A stretch of DNA of 64,000 nucleotides, from assembly GCA_964036155.1 (NCBI GenBank), contig OZ038422.1, positions 83,289,201 to 83,353,200 of the forward strand, read 5' to 3'. This stretch comes from Diploscapter coronatus (Eukaryota > Nematoda > Chromadorea > Rhabditida > Rhabditidae). Below the pieces are notes generated by a model. It did not search any database, was not told the origin of the DNA, and was given only the letters and a program-made list of their open reading frames with translations. Each line of letters opens with the position of its first letter. Positions within the stretch are counted from its first letter, which is position 1. Made by a program: the position numbers and the translations under genes. Below, one piece after another: positions 1-12,542 of the stretch.

Positions 1-1380
1 GCTGCCAGTTGGATTGCTCTCTGCTCTATCTGGTTTAGTGTTGCGTCGTATGATCTTTTCTTCCCGCTCATTTGAATTGCAGCCTTGTCTGATCTTTCGG
101 ACATTGTGTTGCGTGATATATCGATTCGGTGGGTCTGAAAGTAATTTGGTTCATTTTGAAGCGTAATGATGCGTAATTGAATTAAAAGTAAAGCAAAGTT
201 TAAAATGCTGGCGGATATTATGGGTGAGTGACGATTATGCAGTAAGTTGTTGGATAGGTGTATGGGGTTATGAATAATCAAGAGTAAATAGTATGATAGC
301 CAATAGTATTTAGTATAGTGATTCAATAGAATATCCATTGGTTATAGTTTTATAATGGTCCAATATGTGATTTCTAAATTATAAGAATTAATGATAGAAT
401 ATGGGATTAATGTAAAAGGCTGTTTGGCTGTTAAACAGGTCAAAAAGTGCCTGCTGCTGCTGTTGCCATCAATCAATAGACCCGGTGTCTTTGAGCAGTG
501 ACTGGGCTGACTGAGCTGTTGATTCGAATCAGCAGATCGAGGCCCCATCAGGAGTTGGGATTCTTTCGCCTCATTCCGAGTGTAATGAACCCTGACTCCA
601 CTGCGTCAATCTTTCGGGAAACAGACTTTAGAATGCAAGAATGCACATGCAAACTGCAGAAATTTGAGAGACAGACCGAACTCTGAGGCCTATAATTCAT
701 CATGGAGCTCGAAAACTTCAAGCATTTTTCAGGTTGAAAATCCATCGCGATTTCGAATTTTTGAGGCAAATCAGAGATGCGAGCATTTTTTACAGAAAAT
801 TGAATGATTTTATTGTCAGCAATAAATCCATTGATATATAATAAACGATGCATAAGTTGAATATGCAAAATGCTCAATGCGTAGCTTTCAAATTTTTCTC
901 AAAATAGTTTATTGAACTATTGAAATCGGGCGTACAAAATTGAATTTTGGACTTGCGTCTAACGCAAAGGTCTTGTGAATCTGCGCGTGCGTTCTGTAAG
1001 TTATCTCGAAAAGTGTTTCACGTTAGTTATATTTACTAACGCGTTTTCTTTATACATCTCTGACTGAAATTCATTAAGTTTGCCACAGATAACATGATAA
1101 TCTTGTAGAGAAAAATACGTGATTCTTATTTTATTTCAGTTGATCTTCGGCTATAAGAACTTTGCAATAAAAGTGCAAAAATAATATGTAAAACAAGTCT
1201 CCGCTAAAATATATTTCATAAATGAATATTCTGCATAGTATTTTATCTTTTTTTTTCAAAATATTATCAAACGTTCGTTATTTCACGTCTTTTTCCCATT
1301 CACTTCCAACCCGCTGTTCTCTCTCGCTTAGTGTTGGGGAATAGCGCAGGGAAACAGACTAGCATATCGCATTGGGTTTG
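1..1380. other. Non-coding stretch, no gene recognised
   Basis: AT-rich sequence with only short open frames that lack splice context, codon bias or family motifs. Frames at 342-877 overlap on both strands and show nothing recognisable. It presumably includes the distal promoter of the RNA gene that follows; no proximal sequence element could be assigned with confidence. Confidence 0.5.
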
Positions 1381-1388
1381 CCGCGTAA

Positions 1389-1396
1389 TATAAAAA
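1389..1396 (+). promoter_or_regulatory. TATA box of a pol III type 3 promoter
   Basis: TATAAAAA lies 30 bp upstream of the 5' end predicted for the MRP-like RNA (about 1418). That spacing is the one used by RNA polymerase III type 3 promoters (U6, RNase P, RNase MRP genes). The assignment rests on position relative to the RNA model; the proximal sequence element that should lie about 25 bp further upstream was not identified. Confidence 0.55.
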
Positions 1397-1417
1397 GGGG
1401 AAGAAGGGGAGCGCAGC

Positions 1418-1651
1418 CAGAATGGCGCGTAGGAGTGCACTCGCAACTACACACCGGTCCTTCCTGTGACCGTGCACCGGACAGGCATCCATCCGGACCC
1501 GCCCGGTGTTTGTGGGCGAAAGTCCCTGGACCCGCGGTCGAAACGACCCACCGCTAGTCAGCGGTGACCGAATGTGGGAATAGTCGCAGCAAAGTGACGC
1601 ACCCAGCTCAAATAACAGCATAGGGCTTACTCACGCGGCATTCTTATTGCA
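1418..1651 (+). ncRNA. RNase MRP RNA (RNase P/MRP family)
   Basis: A GC-rich island in AT-rich DNA that folds like RNase MRP RNA, the RNA subunit of the nucleolar endonuclease that processes pre-rRNA. Seen directly: the motif GAAAGTCCCTGGACC at 1518-1532 closely matches the CR-I element of MRP RNAs (GAAAGTCCCCGGACC in the vertebrate RNA). AGGGCTTACTC at 1622-1632 resembles CR-V (GGGGCTCATTCTC). AAGTCCCT (1520-1527) can pair with AGGGCTT (1622-1628) to form pseudoknot helix P4 with one bulged U. The ends, 1419-1430 and 1633-1644, pair over 11 of 12 positions and would form P1. A CTACACAC segment near 1447 resembles the vertebrate 5' domain. Length of about 234 nt is slightly short against about 265 nt in human. 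The main alternative is the RNase P RNA, but CR-I fits MRP better. Confidence 0.72.
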
Positions 1652-1655
1652 TTTT
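1652..1655 (+). terminator. Pol III T-run terminator
   Basis: TTTT occurs 7 nt after the end of the predicted P1 helix of the MRP-like RNA and is the first run of four T after the CR-V element. That is the usual minimal pol III termination signal. Confidence 0.45.
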
Positions 1656-1659
1656 ATGC

Positions 1660-4600
1660 TAATGCACTTCTCTCCTATTTGAATAGGAGAAAAGTAGGGA
1701 TAATTCATTACTTTGTAACCCGCATGGTTTTTTAAGGGTATAGAGCGAGATAGGGTGAGATTCCCTTCCCATACTATTTCGTAGGTTACGAAGTAGCGAA
1801 TTATCTAAATTGCCATTGTGATTGTAGTCTCATCAAATATAAATTTCTTAGAGGATCCAGTGGTGAGCGAAAGTTTGGAACCAAATGTAATTTCGAAAAT
1901 GAAGAATAAAATCATTCGTCACAAGCTAAGCTTCCTAAACTTACAAATCTAAGCCTTAGACTTCTTCTATTCTTTAGAGGCCTTACATTTATGTCAGATT
2001 TTAGAGTTATTTCTTTCTGAAGAGTAATTTCACCTTCTTGTTTAAATTATTATTCAAATTCCAACTTTTGCTAGCTGCTATATGAAAATTTTATGGCGAT
2101 AACCCTTGATATCTTGCAGTTTCTAAATATAAAACGCCTTTCTAAATTTTTGTGTTTTCGATGTTTTCCCTCTTGAGCAACAGTATTATTAGTCGGAAAT
2201 TATTGTCTTGGTGTAGATGTGTGAATTTAAAACAAATTATGTCGAGCAATGCCAAAACATTGCACACTATGCAAGTTACGATATTTTGATGGGAAAATGT
2301 ATACGTAGAATAATATTTTATGATCAACGGGACAACTAAAATATTCATAATACCGTAAAATCTAAAATAGAATTCCATGGACTTATATTTTTCGATTTCC
2401 AAATTTTCAAATCTTCATAACTTCTCATCTAACGACCGTAATCACTTCAAATCGAGATTAAATCTACTCGATACACTCGAAAGAACATAATAAAATACTT
2501 TCTGAGATGATACGAGTTGAGTATTGTGTAGTTTAGGCCTTTTGGGGAGTGGACTTCTGTTAGGGAAGACTTCTAATTTAAAGGGGCTTCTATTTTAGAT
2601 TTTACGATAATTTAAATTTTAGGTGCCATTGCCGACCTGCATGAATATTCTATTCACTAATGAACCCCGACTATCTCTAGCAAATCCCGTATTCTTTTCC
2701 TCGTGTATCAAACTGGTAGCACTAACATGGGGAATAATCAAATTCACGAAACTACGATTTTTTTGGCCCTGCCTGCCACTAAATCCAAAACATGAAATGA
2801 GGTACGGTAAATTTAAAATAATTGAAGTAGGAAGTAAAATCTTGCGAAATTAAATATCTTCGAAATTTATTTTCAATAATTGCTGAGAATTTACCCACAA
2901 AGTCCATTTTTTCATCACTGCGCCTATTTAGACCTTTTATCTCCGCGAAATTGGGGATAATAGTGTCTACACTTTCACTTTCTCAAGATAAAATAATCTA
3001 AATTCCGTAAATAATTATGCCGTCACGCTAACATCAAACTAGAGTTTCTATTCGTTCGAGTATAAGAACTTTGCTCGATTTCAATTTCAAAGCCATGCTA
3101 CACAAGTTGTATTTTTAATCAAGAAATTGTAGTTACATGATGAAAATATTAATTAGAAGGGAATATTTTATAAAATTTATATTCACATAAATTCTATAAA
3201 GGAACTAGGAAGCTTGCACTACAAATAATTACTACATTTTGGATTTGTGAGAAAATTCTTGATTATTTGGACTTCATTAATTATTTGGTACTTTGGATTG
3301 TGCTCATTTATGATCGATTCAGGGAAAATGTTCGTCGAATGTTTCAAATGACCTTGTATCGAATAGTGATGATCTTCGTGAATATCTGCCACATTCTCGC
3401 TATTTATATCGTAATTATCAACATTATAGCGAGTAAGGATGGAGGCAAGGCAATTATCGTCAAAGATGACGGCGTCAAACAACGATTATAGCTTTTCCCT
3501 CCATATAATGAAAAATTATTAGTCTGTTTCAATGAGCATTTACGATTTTCCCCTTGAACTTTAGTTACACGCTAGGTTAAAGTTATTCCTATTACTTTTT
3601 CTTCCAACCTACACAAAATAACGTGAATTTACATCCATACAAACCCTCTTTCGCATTAAGACGAAAATTTTCATTTAAGAACAGGATTAATGAATTTTGC
3701 AAATTCTAAAGATTTGTCTCTTAGCTGTAATAGATATTTGCAAAATTAATTGAACTTATGAATTTCAAAGAATTAAGAAAACTTCAAAGAAGACCCAAAG
3801 CGCTTTCAACTTTGTCTTATCTCAAAGAAAAAAACTGATAAAAGCATAGAAAATGCTATTAGTTTTCTTTTTAAAATGGATGCACTTGAGATATTGCAAA
3901 GTGATATCATCTTTTCTGAATGAACACTCTCTGTATAGCTGTGAGTTTGGGTTCAATTATACTGGTATAATGATTCTAATTAATCGATTTGAAATTATTA
4001 TCACATTGTTGAGCATTGATTGCGATTTTTATGAATGAACTTTAGGGTAGAATTTTTAATTTATAGAAGGTTTTTGATACATTGTTCCCTCTCTTCATTA
4101 TTTTTCGATTTTTTCATATGATTCTAGTGAAGGACTAAGGATGAGTTGGTAATAAAGCTAATATATCCAAAAATGATCATGAGACATCATTTTATGCATG
4201 CAACATCTCAGAGAATCTATTTTAAGATTTCTACGCAAGAAAAGCATTATAGTTAGTTAAAAATTTTTAAAATTCTAACCAGACTAAAACCATCTATAAG
4301 ATCTTTTCATAATGACATGAATTTATGTGTTACAATAGTTGGTTTGAAATTTTAATAGTGTTACAGATTTCAGTAGTTTGAAAAGAATGCATGCAAGTTG
4401 AAATATTTCTTCGTTTGCACTTTTAGCAATGTTATTTTGTGTGGGATAAACTAGAGTTTACAGATTCGAAGTCAGAAGAACGATAGTCTTGCTTCCTTTC
4501 GTTTTCACTTATCTGTGTAAATGCAGAGTATATCGAGCAAAGTTCTTTCTGTGTTAGTGTGTTGTAAAGCTACGAATTAAGAATATGCGAGTGAGAATGC

Positions 4601-7600
4601 ATTTTATCACTCAAATTCAGCCTGTGCGCCTTCTATGCATTGTGGCACTTGCTCTTGCCTGCTTTCCTATAAACCCTCATTATCTGGCCGATTCTGATTG
4701 CAGGTTTACCGCACTCATCATCTCACTTCGTTTGCGTTTCCATGCATATTTATCATCTTTCTGCCTTCTGCCTTTATCAGCTACTTCCCCCTCTCGTGTC
4801 TGCCCTATCAAAGATGGGATGCCTGATTGTGCTTCGATGAACCCGTCCGACCTTCCTTCTCGAACCCCGAGGTCTCTCCCGTAGTGTCTCTCAATTTCCT
4901 CTCATAGTCCGAGTGTCTATTGATTGTATCTGTTCATCATTCGATGCTGTGCCCTGCATCTGTACTGCTGCATTGCGATTCCCGATCTGATAGTAAGAGG
5001 TAGGGGGCGGGGCTGGCCTCGATTCGAGAATTGTCGCAATCATCCCAATCGAGTATCGAGTAGTGCGATTTGCAATTCCAAGGTTACACACTCTCATAAG
5101 TGAATTGCACTCCATGTGGAAATAAGGCAAAACCAACAATCACAGCACTTTTATTCCTTTACTAGTTTCTCTAGGGTCGAAGGGTCATTCTAAACAAGGT
5201 TGCGCGAATTAAAGATTAGATTTATCATTTTTAAGAAGAAAAATTCTTCAGGAAACGACATTTGAGCCTTCCAAAGCAAACTTCAAAAACAGTTTTCATA
5301 AGAATTTTTGTCTGCATAGTGCTACCAATCCACCGCTCTATTCATTTATGTAATTTGAGTAATTCCGCAATTCCGCCGTGTTCGAAATGCTACTAGTCGG
5401 TCTTTTGTCTTGATTTCGTGGTCATTGCTGCAATTTCGCGAACATTTTTCCACGAAATGTTCCATTTGCTCCCCGCTTATTTCAATATTTCAAATTAGCT
5501 GACAACTGGAACGAAGGCTCAGTGCTAATTATAACGGAAGCGTTTTTAGGCATTTTGCGGAACAACATACAAGAAATTATCATCCTATGATGAGAAAAAT
5601 AACGGCAGACAAACTTCGACAATTTTATGCATAAAGCTAGCATTTATCTTGGTCGGTCACAAATCTGAGTCACTTAGTTGACACATTTCAGCAACATTTA
5701 TTTCTAACTTTCCTCCTTCTAAATGAGTTGTTGCGAGTGATGAGGAGGAGACATAATAATTTGACTTTTTGACTGAAATTTATGTAAAAACTGTCGGTTT
5801 CGGCATTCGACTCTAAATTGCAATATAGCGAAATTCACTCTAAATTGTCGATTTTAACTACGAATTTTCAGTAATTTCAGCTACAGAATCAGAATACTTT
5901 GTCGCCGACATTTTTAGCACACAAATCACAAAATAACTAGAGGTGAAATACACTTTTATCGCTGTATAGTAGTTTTAGACGTATATAATTGTAGTTTTTA
6001 GAACTCACAGATCATTGCAACCTTCCCGATTGGATTTTGAACTTTGTTTCATTTCGAATTCGCGCACTCGTATTGATATTTCGATTTCAAAACGATGAAA
6101 GTACATTTTACTTGTGCAAATAGCATTATTCAACCCCTTGCTGTGTTCTCGGGGTATTGCGCGAAATGAGAAATGCGAAATGTTCCACAGAAATGTCTCA
6201 TCATCACGTGATGCAGAAAAATAAACCCCGAAAAATGCAAAACTGAACCCGATAATTTTCAATTCGCTATTTGTGTGGGGCATTTATTGGGAATCGTGTG
6301 CTTTCCCATGAACGTCATCTGAGCTCGTGGTGTGGTGATATTCTTTGCTTTATGTTCAGTCTCTTAAGCTTTTAAAGCTTCATCTATACTTTTCTTCCGC
6401 TATTCTTTATTCGCTCAATTTTCCTGGTGCATATTTTTGCTGCAAATTTTCCTTTTCCGTATTCATTTTGCTCTGCCACAAATATCCACCCGCCCCTCCC
6501 TTTCTGCATAATGTAATGAGTACGAATGAGAAGAGGAGAGGAAAGAAGTGAACCGAAATGGATAACTTCGTGGCGAATGCTCTCTGCTTCTGTTCTTCTG
6601 CTCGACTACTAGAGAGGGAAAACATCATTTCATGCGCGGTCAATTTGTAAGGCTTTGATGAATTATGGAGGTCAGAAATTGCAGCGAATTTAATTTACTC
6701 CATATGGTGAGATCTATGAATGAAAGGCTTACTGAAGCGAGCTTCCATAATCTGGATAAATGCCAAGTAATTCGATATTATTTATGCACCGTCCATCCAT
6801 TCGTGTATATGAAGTTTGCTCATTTTCTGTCAAAGTAAATCCGTAAGTTTTGCGGAAAGATTGAACCATGATTTTGCGCGAAAGACGCTATACAGCTAAC
6901 TTTTACTGATAAGCGTTAAATTGTGATATAATGTGGAACCTAAATGAGCGTTTAACTCGATTACCTTCTTTGATGTTGATCACTAAACTTTTGCTCATAT
7001 CATTGGATTCGGGGCTGTGCAAGATGAGTTCAGAAACGAGCAAAGTTTTATCTAGAAAATCGCCAGGTTTCGGCTTTTTTCTAAGGGACGTTATGAGTTA
7101 TCTCCGCTGTATTAGATTTGCAGTGGTGATCCATCAATGATTCGAGATAATCTCTTATTGCTTCGGAGAGCAAGTCTCGAAAAATGAATATCTTCGAAAT
7201 TTTGATCTTCAGCATCGGCTCATTATTTTAAAAATAACTTTTCCGCGTCTCTAATATTTATCATAATTCTGAGTCTTACACGATATCCCTATAATCACTA
7301 GTTTTTCTGATACGACTTGGATAAGCTCTGTCGGCTTCATTGATAGGGAAGTACGAACTTTCTCACGGCTCTCATAATCTGGCTATTTCGATGATGAAAT
7401 TAGGACGAAAGCTGTTTTCAGAAGTTGGAGTTTTAGTAGTCTTGCCTGTTCATTTGCATAGAACACTTGAATGCCTTACCGCGTCACCATTTCACCGCGC
7501 TTGTTTGGAAATCTCACCGTACTTCTTTCTCGGTACGGAGACGAATTTAGAGGAATGGTTAACTTTCCCTACCAAACTCAATTCTTTTTCGACCCCCCAT

Positions 7601-8030
7601 AAGGCACTATTTATCTATCAAATTATGTAAATTGCACAATTATAAGAGCTAGTGACAGGAAAATAAAATTATCCTACTCTCATGATGACGATAAAACAAA
7701 TTCATAAGTTGAGAAACAATTTCTGCGAAGTGACGAAGCACCGTGAGATTTCCGAATGCGCGTGGTGAGTTTTTCTCAAGACGAGTTGGGGTAATGTGGC
7801 GGTCTTTTGTATTCCACACCCACTTTTGAGGGAAGAGTATGGGATAGAGGTAGGGGGAAAAGAACAAAAAGTGAATGTGGAATACAGAAGGCCGTTGGTG
7901 ACTTGGTTAGTTATCGAAATAGCCTTCTCATATTATCCAAATATCGTTGAAATTCGCTGTTCAATTTCGTACTATCCTTCTTAGGAATCGAAATTTTAGC
8001 CATATTTCCTTATAAATTTTTTTCGTGATC
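1660..8030. other. Intergenic, no gene recognised
   Basis: About 6.4 kb of AT-rich sequence. Open frames here are short, overlap on both strands and lack matching donor/acceptor phases. A hydrophobic frame at 3267-3491 (+) lies opposite an equally long frame on the other strand, so neither was accepted. No tRNA, repeat array or mobile element was recognised. Confidence 0.45.
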
Positions 8031-8039
8031 CTTTTCATC

Positions 8040-10450
8040 TCTTATCTCCTCCCTCTATTCATTCCAGTCTAATTCTTTCCTCTGCTGCTGGTCTGCTACT
8101 TTCTCGATCCCTTTATGCCCGCACTTGTGTGACCACATCTGCGTTGTCGCCTCGTCTCCCTTCCTTCCCTTCCCCCCCTGCCTTTAGTCGGTCAGGTCTG
8201 CCTCCCTCTACCCCCTGCCTCTTTGCATTTCCATTTCTATCCTTATCACTCATTCTTCATCATCCCCCTATTCACAAGCCCAGCCCAGCTATTCAATCAA
8301 GATTATTATTAACTATTAATTCCTTTAACTCGGCCTGCTGCCTGGGGTCTGAAATCAGCACTTAGACGACTATGCCTCAATCTCAATTCTGCTTCGGCCT
8401 CTCCCGGCTGCCTGCTGATTGTCTATCTCCTGGCGCACTGCTTGCTTACGCCTCGCTGCTTAATGCTTATCAGGCCCAGGTTTATGTAGCAGAGACATAA
8501 ATGGCCTGGAGATGAGGAGGCGCAGGCGGACAGACACACAGAATAGTCGCATTCGAGATCTATTTCGTACATCCAGCATCGTTCAAATTCTTCCCCAGGA
8601 TTTCCAGCAACGGTGGATTATTAAAATCCCAATCCATTCATCGCATATTTTCACCGCCAAAATTTCAAAAGCGAAATTCACCATTTTCTGCCATTTTTCA
8701 AAGATCGCGATATTCGCGATTGAAAAAGCTATTGCAGATGAAAACAGCGTCTGGGATCACATTCTCATCCTCAGCTGCCTTATCCACGGCTTAGAATTCA
8801 TACATCCGCTCAAATCCTTCGGATTAAGAGCCGGCTTTATCATCCATTTGTGCTGATTAGTGGGGGGTCTAAGAGAGTGAGTGTGCAGTTCTGTGTACCA
8901 TTTTTCGAGAACATGAATGTATAGAAAATCTACGGAGAAACGCGAAGCCAGATATTTTCGGCCGAAAAGCAAAGAGGAATTGGTTTTTTGTACTCCACGA
9001 ACTGCACCCAATGATCTTTGCGAAGCGGGATTCGCGTCAGAGTCATGTCTCTGCCCTTCTCTGCGCGTCTGCCCTCCGCACGCATCGCGGTCGCGTCAGC
9101 GGTCCTCACTCTGCTGCATCACCTATCTCACAGCTGTGCTGCAGTCTAGTCGTATCGGTGGTAGTTCTTTGCAGTTTCTGAGTGCCTGTCTTCTCTCGCC
9201 CTCTTCTCTCTCGCCCAGCCCCCTTTTCCTTTTTCCCTCTTCCCATCTTCTCTCTACTCTTCTACATTCGCGACTCTTTTCCTTCTTCCCCCCCTTTCCT
9301 TCTATTTCCAACAGCACACACTACTACATCACATACATTAATTCGTTTCGTTGTTCGCACTTTTTCGCAATGGTTCCTACGCAGTTTAGCAGCGGAGAGA
9401 TCACCCGTAATGGGAATGATGGGTGGAAGGGATTAGAACTAGAACCATAGATATGGCTGGCCAGATCCATTGTCCAACGCCTAATTACTTTCCTACCTTC
9501 CATCTGCCTGTTTGGGCTGATGACGTGATCCCTACCTGCCTGCACTTTGAACTCTCTATTTTGCTCGCTAAGGCACACTATCTAATCGGTCCTCGAATCA
9601 CCTCTTGCCTATACACTACTCGCCTTTGTCTCCATTCCTCCTTTCCTATTCCGCTTCCCGACCAACTCTTTCTGCTCGGGCTCTCCACCGAGTGCAAGAC
9701 CGAACAAACTACGCGTAGCCCCTCTCGCCCTTGCCTGCCCTACTCCTTCTCTCTCGTCCGAAGGCGTATTTGTTCTTTTATATGTGTCAGTGTCTGTCTG
9801 TCTGTCTGTGTGCGTGTGTCTGATCAGACACGTTCATCTCTCGATCGATTTAGCCCATTTACCCATATTCACTTTTACCTTCCCCCACCTTCCTGCTATC
9901 TAAAGTCGATGCGTAAATAGGCAATTCATAGAGCGCGTGTTTGTGTTTGACTACTCGGCAATTTGGCTGCGAGCGAGATCGAAAAACCAACGCGGTCCGA
10001 GGAAAACTCGCACAAAGTGCTGTCGATGCCATAGGCTTAGAGAGACTCTACTCTGCATATTAATTTGCATGCTAATTTTGGAGTATTACGACAAATATTA
10101 GAGATCGGCGTTAAGTTAGCAGTGACTCAATTATAGCGGCGATATTATCTTTCATTCTTTGAAAGAAAAAAAAATCATAATTTGATTCGCATCGTGTGAT
10201 CTTTGATATGCTTGAGCGCGCGTAATTTAGCATGCTAATTTGTGGAGCCCTTTGAATCACTTGCTTTTCCCCTCCATATTTTTAAGGGTCACACGTCGTT
10301 GCACCGGTTGCATTTCTGCGTTTCGTCTGTGTCTGCATTCAGCCAGACCTTTTTCTCCCCTTCTTCCTTCCATTTCTCCATTCCTCCCTCCCCCTTCCCC
10401 CTTCTCTTCGCCCCTTTCCATTCCCTCTCCACATTTTTCAGTTTTTTGAT
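8040..10450 (+). other. Pyrimidine-rich non-coding tract
   Basis: Long C/T-rich stretches on the plus strand (for example 8040-8280, 9180-9320, 9640-9770, 10340-10450) mixed with CTGCC motifs and a short TCTG microsatellite at 9791-9808. Open frames are long here only because pyrimidine-rich sequence contains few stop codons. The tract lies upstream of, and in the same orientation as, the Q-rich gene starting near 12.5 kb. It could be promoter, 5' UTR or first-intron sequence of that gene, but no 5' exon could be fixed. Confidence 0.4.
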
Positions 10451-12542
10451 CTCTCTGCGTCGATCAATATGTAGTCTTCCCCGTGTTGTTGATTTGTTTT
10501 CGGCCAGTCATCTGCTCAATTCTGCACTCTTTATTTTCCAAAATTCCCCGTAATTACGAGATTTTTCGTTAAGCTCGATCCTAACTTTCTCGATCAGACC
10601 ACACGGGTTCATGTCCTGATTGGATTTTTAGAGATGAAAACTTAAATCGATATTTCATTCTACGAGTTTTCTTTTCGGCGCGACTTAACTTATCTAAGAG
10701 GTAGTGTCTAATTTAGGTTCCACAAAGTCGAAATCGAAACTTCGTGCAGCCTTATTTCGCAACCTCACTTGCAACTGAAAATTCAGCATTAAGCAAAAAA
10801 ACTAAGCTCCGGCTTCGAAATATTTCGACTCGAAAGAAGTGCAACCCTGATCCAGGTTTTCCTTGCTCTCCCCCATCTCCACTTCCCACTTATCACGTTT
10901 CCTTTCGTTCTTGTTCTAATTTTTGCAGTATCATTTACATTTGCGTTTTAGCGGCAATTCATTTTATATAAAAACTGGGTTACAGTTAATCGAATCATAA
11001 TCAGCGACAATTGCAGGTGAAAAATCAAATTCTCCTGACTTTACTAGTCGAGAAAAATGGGAGAACAATCAGGAAAAAGTTAGAAAATTTTCGATTGCAT
11101 CGGTTTTCCCAGTCGCGAATTTTTCTTGGTTTCCGACTTCGAGGTAGAAAAGTGTGCGTTGATAAGTTCCTCATTTTGAGTCGCCATTATCTCAATTGTC
11201 ATTCTTATTAGTTCTCCGATGTTTGATCACTAATTCCATAAATAACTTCTTTCCATGGACTCTCGCACTTCCACATGAAGCTTGATCAAAATATTTATAC
11301 TTTTCATAAAATCAAATTGAATCTCAGATGCGCAATTTATTTGATATTCTGCTCGTGGAAATGCGATCGGGGCTCTTGGATCAATGCGAGGTGATGCAAA
11401 GCGAAGTGTAAACTTGCAACTCTTCATTTTGACTAAGTTCAACTTAGTCTGGGTTGGTAGTACTTCAAGGTCGGCTGTGTCTGAGTCTGTTCTCTGTTGA
11501 CATTGTATTTTGAGTCTCCACCTCTGCCCCTCTGCCTCTTTACAGTCTATTCTTGAATCAACAGCAACAGCTACACCCTCTTCATCATTTGATGTCTTTC
11601 TGCTTTTTTGTCTTCTCTTATTTTCTGCAATCTGCTCTGATTCATTCTCATTTTTTCCTCTTCCTTCCCTTGTTTCGTTGGTCATTTCCCAAACCCTCCT
11701 TTCATCCTCTTCTGTTGACACGTCTGTGTCTGGGTCTGGGTTAGGGGTTAGCGCTGCGCAACCTCGCTGCCTCATTTCGTTCATTTTTGTCTTACGCTTC
11801 ATTATGAAATCATTTTGGCTCGTAAACTACAATATTCGCGAAAATTTTAAACTGTTTACACGCATAATGTGTCTATCAAATTGTGTGTGTGTTGGCAGGG
11901 TAGAGCGTAACAAACTAGAAATAGGTGCGTAGCGAGTTGAGAAAACCTCCGCGTCTGATAAGTGTAAAAATTCTCGCCTCGCTTTTTGCATAACAAAGAG
12001 AGTACAGCTGCGAAAGGGGAGGTACCAAATTGGACAAACTACGAAGAGGGAATACTAATTGTCAGAAGGAACGATAATAAATAAGATATTGGACATGCAT
12101 GAAAATTTGCACTCGAATGCCACAATTCTCGAAATTGTCCCTTCTTTCTTTGTATCATCAGTCTTTACGGCAATTTATAGACGAAATTTTAGGGATGAGA
12201 AACTGCAGATTAAGGTGGAACGATCAAAATACACGCATCATTGTTTCTTTTTTATCTTCTTTCAATGTAACTAATTCAGCTACCATTTTCAGAATGTTCT
12301 AATTAGAGCACGCTTTCTTTAAGATTCTCTCTAATTAATCCTCAATAAGTTTATATCTGTTTAAATTCGAGACTTTCTTAATCTGCGTTCGTATTATTGG
12401 CGTTTCGCTCTATACCAATTATCGCTCGATTGTTCGCAGGTTCCCGGAAAAATGTACGTTATCGTTCAGATTCGCTGCCTTACCCCACCATCCACTCACG
12501 ACCATCGACAGTCTGGTGTCACTTCCACTCTCGCTGGGAACG

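Noticed and set aside
1328..1621. Overlapping 97- and 61-codon frames on both strands
   Set aside because: They overlie the structured RNA gene and show no protein features.
1418..1651. SRP RNA (7SL)
   Set aside because: The AATAGTCGCAG segment recalls the 7SL 3' domain, but the helix 8 signature is missing, and CR-I/CR-V pairing plus the pol III type 3 TATA fit RNase MRP better.
3219..3491. Pair of overlapping 74- and 87-codon frames
   Set aside because: Both strands are open, no splice partners or recognisable motifs; one is hydrophobic only because of AT-rich composition.
8917..9920. Long plus-strand frames up to 177 codons
   Set aside because: Ser/Leu/Phe/Pro low complexity from C/T-rich sequence with few possible stops; two frames are open at once and there is no family match.
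11230..11802. 190-codon minus-strand frame
   Set aside because: Glu/Arg/Lys-rich complement of a pyrimidine-rich tract; the opposite strand is also open (11510-11932).
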